A DNA stretch of 10,225 nucleotides from an uncultured Eubacteriales bacterium (lineage in GTDB: Bacteria > Bacillota > Clostridia > Lachnospirales > Lachnospiraceae). Within the stretch, counting starts at the first letter, position 1. Each line of letters opens with the position of its first letter. This document shows positions 1 to 6,167 of the stretch, piece by piece. The notes below the pieces were generated by a model. It was not told the DNA's origin. It was given only the letters and a program-made list of their open reading frames with translations, and did no database searches. A program made the position numbers and the translations under genes. Location: NCBI GenBank assembly GCA_900321525.1, contig ONWL01000055.1, positions 1 to 10,225 of the forward strand, in the 5' to 3' direction.

Positions 1-849
1 GATCCGGAGCGTTTCCATGCCTTTGAGCCTCTCCCGGATCATGTTCTCCCAGGCCGCCCCTGTCCCGCCGGTAATGATCAGGTAGTCATACTCCATCAGC
101 GGATAGATCTGGTTCGTCCTGTCGATCGCCGCCATGCAGACGTTGCGGCTCGCTTCCCTTAAGAGGTCGTCAAAGGGGACGTCGCGGGAGACAAGATTCT
201 TCCGGTCGTAGATCCTGATCTTCCCTGTCTCAAGGTACTTCTGCATGGCTGACAGCGTGACGGTCTGCCCGTATTTTTTGCGGATCGCCTCGACCGTGTC
301 AAGCAGCACCTGCTTCATGTACTCGCTGCGCTTGAGGGTGCTGGAAAAACGGAACCAATTTGTAGAATAGTTGTGTCTTTTCATCATATCGTAGAAGTTT
401 GTTATGTCCATGGCGCCTCTTGTACTCGCTGCCGGAGCTTGTTTTTCCTTAGAATAATCCGTTTTTCTCATGGCATTGTGAGGCATGCTTTCGTCAATAC
501 TGGACCTGAGATGTTTTTGATGGTTTTTATAATCCTTATGCACAACTAACAGTTTTGAAAAACATTTTTCAGGACTGTCGCAATGTTCACAATCCGCCAG
601 AGCTCTTTTTTTGTCGGGTCTTTTACGTGTTGGTGCAGGAACTTTTATCTCCCTGCTGTTGGTGCAGATGCAGTCGTAATCGATATGGAAGATGAATGAA
701 TTAATAGTATCTAGCTGTTGCCCTGAGAATACACACTTGTAGTCCTGCCTTTCAAGCAGTACATGTTTTACATATTTATTGTACCTGATGCGGCGTGAGA
801 ACTTGAACCATTCTTTAGAGCCGTCATACTTTCTTTTCATATCCTTCAT
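1..849 (-). CDS. Chimeric ORF: Cys/His-containing N-terminal region joined to a ParM/actin-like C-terminal region (partial)
   Basis: An uninterrupted frame of 283 codons runs from ATG at 849 (or ATG at 840) past position 1, so the C terminus is missing. The last third reads like the C-terminal lobe of ParM/StbA/Alp plasmid-segregation actins: a helix with REASRNVCMAAIDR, then YDYLIITGGTGAAW, which fits the family's nucleotide-binding strand and glycine turn. The first half has Cys/His clusters (RQDYKCVFSG, HIDYDCIC, DCEHCDSPEKC, VVHKDYKNHQKH) that faintly recall an HNH or zinc-binding fold; I do not recognise it. About 30 residues from 840 (MKRKYDGSKEWFKFS) resemble residues from 384 (MKRHNYSTNWFRFS), so the protein may contain a domain repeat. 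Neither start has a well-spaced Shine-Dalgarno sequence. Base composition rises sharply toward position 1. It could be a mobile-element gene, a recombination fusion or an assembly chimera. That it is coding is fairly likely; its function is unknown. Confidence 0.5.
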   Translation of the reverse strand, partial: MKDMKRKYDGSKEWFKFSRRIRYNKYVKHVLLERQDYKCVFSGQQLDTINSFIFHIDYDCICTNSREIKVPAPTRKRPDKKRALADCEHCDSPEKCFSKLLVVHKDYKNHQKHLRSSIDESMPHNAMRKTDYSKEKQAPAASTRGAMDITNFYDMMKRHNYSTNWFRFSSTLKRSEYMKQVLLDTVEAIRKKYGQTVTLSAMQKYLETGKIRIYDRKNLVSRDVPFDDLLREASRNVCMAAIDRTNQIYPLMEYDYLIITGGTGAAWENMIRERLKGMETLRI

Positions 850-880
850 AAGAAAAAGTCAATTCCTTTACAGAAATCAT
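824..880 (-). pseudogene. 5' remnant of an ECF transporter ATPase gene (EcfA type)
   Basis: AAGGAGG lies six bases upstream of ATG at 880, and the frame reads MISVKELTFSYEGYEKKV before TGA at 826-824. That is how ECF-type ABC ATPases begin: a first strand with V-K-x-L-T-F-S-Y, just ahead of the expected LDHINL-type strand and the Walker A loop. Here similarity ends near codon 17 and no Walker A, Q-loop or signature motif follows in any minus frame down to position 1. The remnant sits 281 bases after trpP, where many Clostridia carry the ATPases that energise the S component. I infer a full ecfA gene cut by insertion or recombination between about 829 and 841. The residues are few, so a chance match cannot be excluded, but the strong ribosome binding site and the operon context support the reading. 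Confidence 0.55.
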
Positions 881-1161
881 CGTATGCCTCCTTTTCCAGG
901 TATGATTACGTTCCAATATCCTACAGAGATTTGGGAAATCTTCTTTTGGCGCCAGGTTCCATCCTTGCGGGTCGCACTTTTTGACCACAGAAATTTTCTG
1001 TTATCCAAAAAAGACTTGCCAAATCTTTGTACAAATACCGAATTCGTGGAGAACACATTTTCTCCACGAATCGGTTGTCCTTCTCAGTTACATCACAAGT
1101 TTCTCCCAGTATGACCACTGCAAACACATGAAACGGTTCCGCATCTTCACGGATCGTCACA
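881..1161 (-). other. Intergenic stretch between trpP and the ecfA remnant
   Basis: I see no convincing gene in these 281 bases. It holds a 16-bp stem (1037-1075), a weak AT-rich hairpin followed by T residues on the minus strand (AAGATTT-GGC-AAGTCTT, 1027-1011), a short palindrome CAGAAATTTTCTG near 990, and the ribosome binding site of the ecfA remnant (893-887). A 79-codon minus frame starting with GTG at 1160 has no ribosome binding site and no recognisable family. Confidence 0.5.
1037..1075. repeat. Near-perfect 16-bp inverted repeat (hairpin)
   Basis: ACCGAATTCGTGGAGAA (1037-1053) pairs with TTCTCCACGAATCGGT (1060-1075), leaving a six-base loop and one bulged A. Neither strand shows a T-run directly after it, so it is not a normal intrinsic terminator. 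It could act in attenuation or RNA processing between trpP and the downstream ATPase gene, or belong to a dispersed palindromic repeat; one copy cannot decide. Confidence 0.7.
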
Positions 1162-1731
1162 TTATTTCTTCAATGCGGTCTTTAATGGCAGATACAAAAT
1201 ATACACAATGATGGTATTGATGATTGCAGTTCCCAGTACAATGGGTACATATGCTGCCATTGCAGATGCTTCCATGTGATAGAACAGGAACAAGCCTACT
1301 ACAAAACTGCCACCACTGACGACTGTGGAAACAAACGTAGAAACAATAGGAGTCAGATTCACTTTACCTGCCTGCATGGGAATCCGAATCAACAGACACA
1401 TGACAATGGCACCAAACAATTCAGAATACAAATTCAAAAATGGAGATGGTGTGTTGACCTGGCACAATGCACCGGCAATCAATCCGATGATGGCACCGTA
1501 AATCAACTTTGGACGAATGAGCAGGATTGCCAGACAATACATGGCAATCATAAAGTTGGGCTTCATGCCAAAGAAGGAAAAGCTGGTGGATAAGAAACGC
1601 AGTACGATACCTGCTGCCAATAAAACTGCCACCAGAATCAGATCTACGATCTGTAATTCATTGTTGTTGCTGTTGTTCGTCATGACTCTTTTTTCTGCCA
1701 TAGTGTTCACCCGGACTGTATTTACAGCCAC
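1162..1731 (-). CDS. trpP: TrpP-type tryptophan ECF transporter, substrate-binding S component
   Basis: This small integral membrane protein should bind tryptophan and deliver it through an energy-coupling-factor transporter. Hydrophobic segments fill most of the protein from about residue 29 (IVDLILVAVLLAAGIVL) to 182. The stretch GMKPNFMIAMYCLAILL (residues 55-71) matches the G-M-K-P-D/N-F signature of the TrpP family. The gene lies behind a T-box leader whose specifier reads UGG (Trp), which independently supports the substrate. The start is uncertain: the longest frame begins at GTG 1731, only a few bases after AAAGGATA; ATG 1701 follows a weak GGGTG; ATG 1683 lies closest to the first membrane segment, as in shorter family members. 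The ATPase gene expected downstream seems truncated at 824-880, so transport would depend on an ECF module encoded elsewhere. Confidence 0.88.
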   Translation of the reverse strand: MAVNTVRVNTMAEKRVMTNNSNNNELQIVDLILVAVLLAAGIVLRFLSTSFSFFGMKPNFMIAMYCLAILLIRPKLIYGAIIGLIAGALCQVNTPSPFLNLYSELFGAIVMCLLIRIPMQAGKVNLTPIVSTFVSTVVSGGSFVVGLFLFYHMEASAMAAYVPIVLGTAIINTIIVYILYLPLKTALKK

Positions 1732-1808
1732 TATCCTTTCTTTTAGAGTTCAGCACATCTGCCCGGCATCATTCTTTTCTGTACTGCAAAAATTGCTTCC
1801 GTTTCCAT

Positions 1809-1849
1809 AAAAAAAGCCCCTTTGTATTACAATGATGTAATACAAAAGG
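1809..1849 (-). terminator. Intrinsic terminator of the trpP T-box leader
   Basis: On the minus strand CCTTTTGTATTACA pairs with TGTAATACAAAGGG across a four-base loop (one T-G wobble), followed by C and seven T residues (1815-1809). It lies 14 bases after the T-box sequence, as expected for the mutually exclusive terminator and antiterminator. Confidence 0.92.
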
Positions 1850-2085
1850 ACAGATAAAAATTCTGCGGTACCACCTTTTTTGGTTTGACAACCCACTCCA
1901 TTCAAATATGCTGACACATATCCTACCGTTAACGCCGGCATACGTCACCAGATACTAGGCTTTCGCCGTTCCCCTTGCCCTCGACGGTCCATTTACAAGA
2001 CTGCATCTCCGCAGGAATCTCAGCTTTCTCCTGCTCTCTGTATGGCGCATCTTCCTGTTTTATCTCCGTCTCATCGGTTTTGCAT
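1809..2085 (-). promoter_or_regulatory. T-box leader, tryptophan specific, upstream of trpP
   Basis: Read on the minus strand, the leader carries AGAGAG near 2037, the specifier UGG in the context GUAAAUGGACCGUCGAG (UGG at 1991-1989, followed by the usual purine), a stem III region containing GCCGGCGUUAACGG, the T-box AAGGUGGUACCGCAG (1877-1863) and an intrinsic terminator (1849-1809). In this class, uncharged tRNA pairs with the specifier through its anticodon and with the T-box bulge through its CCA end, favouring the antiterminator. Low charged tRNA-Trp should therefore raise trpP expression. UGG codes only for Trp and matches the transporter downstream. Confidence 0.93.
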
Positions 2086-2091
2086 GGGTTA

Positions 2092-2120
2092 ATTATAATC
2101 ATCTTTTCCAAAAACGTCAA
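2092..2120 (-). promoter_or_regulatory. Vegetative promoter of the trpP T-box transcript
   Basis: TTGACG (2120-2115) is followed after 17 bases by a perfect TATAAT (2097-2092), predicting a start near 2085, just ahead of the T-box leader. The TGA inside the -35 box is the stop codon of spmA (2119-2117). Confidence 0.85.
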
Positions 2121-2770
2121 GTGTTTTTCTTCTCTTTCCATACTTTTTGTGGATTGTGCCCAATTTTCCTGCACATCATTTTACAAAATACAATCCCCGT
2201 CAGCGTGCTGACAAGGGTTGCCACCAATGCTGGCCCTGTCACGGCTGCCGGGTTCACACTCTGAAGAGAGGAAATATTCAACACCAGAAAAGTACACATT
2301 TCATCACTGGCAGACCGTTCTGATACAGATATAGTTTTGACATCCTGCTTTTTCCCTGATGGCTCCTCTGAGTCTGCGACTGCTTTTCCCTCTGCCCGCT
2401 CTTCTTCTAACTGTGCCAGTGCCTCCATTGCCTGTAGTCCTGCCGGTGTGGCTGCCCAGCCAAGTCCCAGCATGTTTGCCACAATATTGGTACTGATGTG
2501 GGTTCTTGCAGAGTGATCTTCTGGAATATAGGGAAATAAAAAACGAAGCAGGGGCTGCAACAAACGGTTTAACTGTGCCAGCAGACTGCTTTTGTCTGCA
2601 ATTTCCATGAGACCACACCACATGCCCATGACACCGGCCATCAGGATACACAGATCCACGGCTTCCTTTGCAGCAGACAAGGCTCCGTCCGTCACCGCCG
2701 CCAGGTTTCCGTGAAAACCTGCCCATATCATGCCTATTCCAATCATTCCTGCCCAAAGCCAGTTTAACAT
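2117..2770 (-). CDS. spmA: Spore maturation protein A (nucleoside-recognition membrane protein)
   Basis: SpmA works with SpmB in forespore core dehydration and heat resistance in B. subtilis. The 217 residues show the family landmarks: WAGMIGIGMIWAGFHGN at the N terminus, KEAVDLCILMAGVMGMWCGLM (about 35-55), FPYIPEDHSA, STNIVANMLGLGWAATPAGL (93-112), SDEMCTFLVLNISSLQ and VNPAAVTGPALVATLVS. ATG 2770 was chosen because GGAG lies five bases upstream and MLNWLWAG matches the usual start; the frame stays open to 2908, but that extension is unlike the family. Two oddities: a charged linker of about 35 residues (120-155), and NISSLQ running directly into SVNP, where B. subtilis has about 14 more hydrophobic residues. 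No spmB follows; the T-box promoter begins inside the stop codon. Confidence 0.9.
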   Translation of the reverse strand: MLNWLWAGMIGIGMIWAGFHGNLAAVTDGALSAAKEAVDLCILMAGVMGMWCGLMEIADKSSLLAQLNRLLQPLLRFLFPYIPEDHSARTHISTNIVANMLGLGWAATPAGLQAMEALAQLEEERAEGKAVADSEEPSGKKQDVKTISVSERSASDEMCTFLVLNISSLQSVNPAAVTGPALVATLVSTLTGIVFCKMMCRKIGHNPQKVWKEKKNT

Positions 2771-2836
2771 ATCCACTCCAACAAAATGAGCAGTTCTTAC
2801 AGCTGCCAGACTGTAAGTAACTGCCCTGCTTGGTAT

Positions 2837-2866
2837 AGCATACGCAATATAATGTCCCAATATACC
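2837..2866 (-). promoter_or_regulatory. Possible sporulation (sigma-E-like) promoter for spmA
   Basis: GGTATATT (2866-2859), a 14-base spacer and CGTATGCT (2844-2837) partly match the B. subtilis sigma-E pattern (KMATATT, then CATACAHT). spmA belongs to the sigma-E regulon in B. subtilis. TTGGGA and TATACC in the same segment also make a weak vegetative promoter. The stretch 2771-2938 shows nothing else I can support. Confidence 0.25.
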
Positions 2867-2938
2867 TGTGAGATCTGTTGATTCATCACACAGACTTTTG
2901 CGATGCAAAATTTTTGTTACATTGTATTTTTTGAGATT

Positions 2939-3784
2939 TTATATTTCTTCCAATAATGCCTGATACACATCCCGCTTGGACATGCCTCTGTCTGCCGCCA
3001 CCTGCTTCATCGCCTCTTTTTTGGTCATGCCCTTTGCCAGATACACTTCCATGTGTTCCGGAAGTGTCAATGCTTCCCACTGCTTCTGCTGTTCCTGTGC
3101 CAGCTCCTGCCTGCTTTTGCCTTCTATCACAAGGACACATTCTCCTTTTGGCTCATTTGCCTGATAATAGACCACAGCTTCTGTCAGTTTGGTCTGGAAA
3201 AATGTCTCATGCTTTTTGGTCAGTTCCCGGCATACCGTCAGTCTTCGATCTCCCAGCGTCTCCAATAGTTCCTCTAATGTACGCACCAGACGATGGGGAG
3301 CTTCATACAACACGATGGTTCGTGTCTCCTCTCTCAGTTCTTCTAACGTCTGCTTCCGTTCCTTTTTATCTACAGGCAGAAATGCTTCAAAAGAAAACCG
3401 TCTGGTCTTTTGACCTGATGCGGTCAATGCCGTAATACAGGCACAGGCTCCCGGCAGTGCTGTCACGGCAATCCCAGCTTCATAACACTGTTTCACCAGC
3501 TCTTCCCCTGGATCGGAGATGCCCGGTGTCCCTGCATCTGTAATGCATGCCACGTTTTTTCCCTGCTGCATCTGCTCCACCAGCCACTGGGCTTTGTCAT
3601 ACCGATTGAATTCGTGGTAGCTGGTCATAGGGGTTTTGATGGCAAAATGGTTCAACAGTTTGATGCTGTTTCTGGTATCCTCTGCTGCAATCAGGTCCAC
3701 TTCCTGCAACACCCGAACTGCACGATATGTCATATCTTCCAAATTTCCAATCGGTGTTGCCACCAGATAGAGCTGTCCACTCAT
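2939..3784 (-). CDS. rsmI: 16S rRNA (cytidine(1402)-2'-O)-methyltransferase
   Basis: RsmI uses S-adenosylmethionine to 2'-O-methylate C1402 in the decoding centre of 16S rRNA. The 281-residue protein has the normal family length and motifs: LYLVATPIGNLEDMTYRA at the N terminus (about 5-22), AAEDTRNS (33-40), ITDAGTPGISDPGEELV (81-97) and ALPGACACITALTASG (109-124), all part of the tetrapyrrole-methylase-like fold. The C-terminal region ends in MTKKEAMKQVAADRGMSKRDVYQALL, the small helical domain typical of Firmicute RsmI. GGAGG lies six bases before ATG 3784. It follows the YabB-like methyltransferase after 36 bases; B. subtilis keeps the same order (yabB, yazA, yabC), without the yazA gene here. 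Confidence 0.97.
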   Translation of the reverse strand: MSGQLYLVATPIGNLEDMTYRAVRVLQEVDLIAAEDTRNSIKLLNHFAIKTPMTSYHEFNRYDKAQWLVEQMQQGKNVACITDAGTPGISDPGEELVKQCYEAGIAVTALPGACACITALTASGQKTRRFSFEAFLPVDKKERKQTLEELREETRTIVLYEAPHRLVRTLEELLETLGDRRLTVCRELTKKHETFFQTKLTEAVVYYQANEPKGECVLVIEGKSRQELAQEQQKQWEALTLPEHMEVYLAKGMTKKEAMKQVAADRGMSKRDVYQALLEEI

Positions 3785-3820
3785 CCTGTTCCTCCATTCT
3801 GCTTTCTTTGTCCGCTGCTT

Positions 3821-4669
3821 CTAATACCCATATGCCCCTGTAATCTCTTTGGTATAAGTGCCATCCTCCTGAAAGACAATCAGCGGCGGTTCCACTGTCA
3901 CCCTTGCCCGACTGCCCCGGATGGCTTCTACCAGTACCATGTTTGGTTCTTTGTCCACATAAGGATGGACCATTTTCAGACGTTTCGGCTCTAAATGATA
4001 CTTTCGAAGCAGTTCCATCATATCTGTCAACCGAAATGGACGATGCACCATATAAAACCTTCCGCCGGGCTTCAACACCAGTGCTGCTTCCCGAATCACA
4101 TCTTCCAATGTACAGCAAATTTCGTGTCTGGAAATGGCCCTGCTCCTGTTGGGATTTTGCAGTCCATGATCTGCAATCATATAAGGGGGATTGGAAGTAA
4201 CCACATCAAATACCGACTTGCCAAATATCCGATCTGCCTCCTTAATGTCTCCGGTGACGATCTCTACTTTGTCTTCCAGATGGTTCAGACGGACACTTCT
4301 GCCTGCCATTTCTGCCACTTCCTCCTGAATTTCCAATCCAGTAAAGTGACGGCCTTCTGTCTTGGCTTCCAGCAGGATGGGAATAATGCCGGTTCCGGTA
4401 CCCAGATCCAGCATGCACTCCCCTTCTTTCACTTTTGCAAACCCGGATAGCAAAACCGCATCCATCCCGAAGCAAAACCGCTTTTTGTTCTGGATGATCC
4501 GGTAACCATTCCGCTCCAAATCATCAATCCGCTCTCCCTCTAATAAGGGGACTTCCAGCGGTGGTGCTGCAGGCTGTGTTTCTTCTGGTTTCCATATCCC
4601 CTGTGTATTTTGTTCCTGTTCCATTTCTAATCCATCTGCTTCGCCCTGTAATCTTTCCTCGGTCATCAT
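3821..4669 (-). CDS. TrmN6/YabB-type tRNA(adenine-N6) methyltransferase
   Basis: A class I SAM-dependent methyltransferase of the YabB/TrmN6 family, whose E. coli member makes m6A37 in tRNA1(Val). Visible motifs are the N-terminal substrate segment ERIDDLERNGYRIIQNKKRFCFGMDAVLLSGFA in outline (from residue 46), the SAM-binding loop DLGTGTGIIP (88-97), the acidic ribose-binding residue in GLEIQ, and the catalytic NPPY (160-163) of N6-adenine methyltransferases. The core matches the family's length of about 240 residues; the first 42 or so residues are an extra acidic, Gln/Pro-rich extension. ATG 4669 overlaps the ricT stop as ATGA, indicating translational coupling; a start further inside the frame cannot be excluded. 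The exact tRNA substrate in Firmicutes is an inference. Confidence 0.9.
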   Translation of the reverse strand: MMTEERLQGEADGLEMEQEQNTQGIWKPEETQPAAPPLEVPLLEGERIDDLERNGYRIIQNKKRFCFGMDAVLLSGFAKVKEGECMLDLGTGTGIIPILLEAKTEGRHFTGLEIQEEVAEMAGRSVRLNHLEDKVEIVTGDIKEADRIFGKSVFDVVTSNPPYMIADHGLQNPNRSRAISRHEICCTLEDVIREAALVLKPGGRFYMVHRPFRLTDMMELLRKYHLEPKRLKMVHPYVDKEPNMVLVEAIRGSRARVTVEPPLIVFQEDGTYTKEITGAYGY

Positions 4670-6054
4670 AACTTTGAATTGCTGCCTTTTTCCAGATTTT
4701 CCAATTTTTCCAACGCACGCAGTTCTGCATCCTGAATCTTCTCATCTCCGCGCTTTCTGCGGGTCTTAAACTTCAATTCCTTTACCGGATACTCTCTGAC
4801 TTCCTTTTCGTCATTTTCCAGTGTGACGATGACTTTCACCAACTGTCTTAAGACATTGACATTTTTCACTTCACCCTTCAATCCATCTGATGTGGTGACA
4901 AAATCTCCTTCATTTGGCAGCTTGCTGTTCAGCCATTCGTAAGTTTCCTCTTCATTTTTCAAGCAGCACATTAGACGGCCGCATATGCCGGAAATCTTCA
5001 CTGGATTCAAGGATAGGTTCTGATCCTTCGCCATCTTGATGGACACTGGTGCAAACTCTGACAGATAGGTATGACAACACAGCGGACGGCCACACATGCC
5101 GATGCCTCCCCGTATCTTCGTCTCATCCCGCACCCCGATCTGCCGCAGTTCGATTCTTGTCTTGAAGATAGATGCCAGATCCTTTACCAGCTCCCTAAAG
5201 TCGATTCTGCCGTCTGCAGTAAAGTAAAAGAGCACTTTATTATTGTCAAATGTATATTCACAATCAATGAGCTTCATCTCCAAGCCATGCTTTGCAATCT
5301 TTTCTTTGCAGATTTTCAGTGCTTCTTTTTCCTTTTCCCGATTCTGTCTGTTCCGTTCCTCGTCTTCTTCTGTGGCAATGCGAATCACCGGTTTGAGCGG
5401 CTGAATCACCTTACTTGCCAGTACTTCCCGTCTGCCCAAAATCACAAATCCATATTCCACACCACGAGCCGTTTCTACGATCACATGAGAATGAGGCTGG
5501 ATCTCAAAGCCAGTGGGATCAAAATAATAAATCTTTCCAGCCTGACGGAAACGAACGCCAATCACTTCAATTTTTTCATTTGCAGACTCCTTTGCCGGTT
5601 TGCATGGTATTTCCTCTCCCTGAGTGGATGCTTCAATCTCAACCGGTTCCAAGTCTACCTCCGGCATTTCCTGTTCTGCTTCCAGGATATGTTCTGCTTT
5701 GGTTTCCTTCTCCGGTTCCAATTTCTTTACTGCCTTCGTTTCTTTTTCCAATGCCACTGCACGGCTTTCTGTGTTCTCCGTGACTCCCTCTGCTCCATTT
5801 CTGGATTTTCTTCTGGAATTCCGATCAAACTTGGAGCGACTTTGACTACGCTCTTCCTTATTGCGATTTGCATGTTCTTTTTTATGGGGTTTGCCCTCCC
5901 CTTTTCGATTGTGACTTTTGTCTGGCTTCCGGTCTGCATTGAAATTCTTGCCGATATCTGCTTCGCTGTAATATCCCTTCTGCACATGCTGACGCGGACT
6001 GCTCTCTACTCTCTTTTGTGTGGAATTTTCTTCCTCTTTATTCACTGCACTCAT
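4666..6054 (-). CDS. ricT: RicT/YaaT, PSP1-domain protein
   Basis: RicT is one of three proteins (RicA, RicF, RicT) that in B. subtilis bind iron-sulfur clusters and help RNase Y mature operon mRNAs, affecting sporulation, competence and biofilm formation. The PSP1 core starts near residue 162 (IEVIGVRFRQAGKIYYFDP) and runs to about 370. It contains paired cysteine motifs GMCGRPLCCHTYL (319-331) and GICGRLMCCLKNE (356-368), the conserved cysteines of the family. The first 160 residues are a low-complexity extension rich in Lys, Glu, Arg, Asn and Ser, so the protein is 462 residues against about 275 in B. subtilis. GGAGG four bases before ATG 6054 fixes the start and makes the extension translated. 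It lies between holB and the YabB gene, as in B. subtilis apart from missing yabA; a dispersed hairpin precedes it (6092-6118). Confidence 0.96.
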   Translation of the reverse strand: MSAVNKEEENSTQKRVESSPRQHVQKGYYSEADIGKNFNADRKPDKSHNRKGEGKPHKKEHANRNKEERSQSRSKFDRNSRRKSRNGAEGVTENTESRAVALEKETKAVKKLEPEKETKAEHILEAEQEMPEVDLEPVEIEASTQGEEIPCKPAKESANEKIEVIGVRFRQAGKIYYFDPTGFEIQPHSHVIVETARGVEYGFVILGRREVLASKVIQPLKPVIRIATEEDEERNRQNREKEKEALKICKEKIAKHGLEMKLIDCEYTFDNNKVLFYFTADGRIDFRELVKDLASIFKTRIELRQIGVRDETKIRGGIGMCGRPLCCHTYLSEFAPVSIKMAKDQNLSLNPVKISGICGRLMCCLKNEEETYEWLNSKLPNEGDFVTTSDGLKGEVKNVNVLRQLVKVIVTLENDEKEVREYPVKELKFKTRRKRGDEKIQDAELRALEKLENLEKGSNSKL

Positions 6055-6091
6055 ATACCCTCCATCCTACTGATTCATTTTATCATTTATT

Positions 6092-6118
6092 GCAACTGTT
6101 CAGCACCCTCACAATTGC
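6092..6118 (-). repeat. Dispersed hairpin, copy A (upstream of ricT)
   Basis: On the minus strand GCAATTGT pairs with ACAGTTGC (eight pairs, one G-U) around the 11-base loop GAGGGTGCTGA. It shares 21 of 27 positions with the segment 7964-7990, in the same orientation. It lies 37 bases before the ricT start and 50 bases after the holB stop. Confidence 0.75.
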
Positions 6119-6167
6119 CATTTATTTTGATTCCAGTCATTTAAAATCGGTTTTTGTCTGCACATGC

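Noticed and set aside
921..1160. 79-codon minus-strand frame just after trpP
   Set aside because: GTG start without ribosome binding site, no recognisable family, and its middle is the long hairpin at 1037-1075.
2771..2908. 46-residue N-terminal extension of SpmA
   Set aside because: The start at 2770 has a good ribosome binding site and matches the family start; the extension contains a possible promoter.
2894..2916. Hairpin TTTTGC-GAT-GCAAAA followed by T residues on the plus strand
   Set aside because: The stem is only six pairs and AT-rich, and no plus-strand gene precedes it, so a terminator call is not justified.
5071..6144. 357-codon open frame on the plus strand
   Set aside because: It is antisense to ricT and part of its upstream spacer, has a Phe/Cys/Leu-rich composition typical of the complement of a Lys/Glu-rich gene, and no ribosome binding site.
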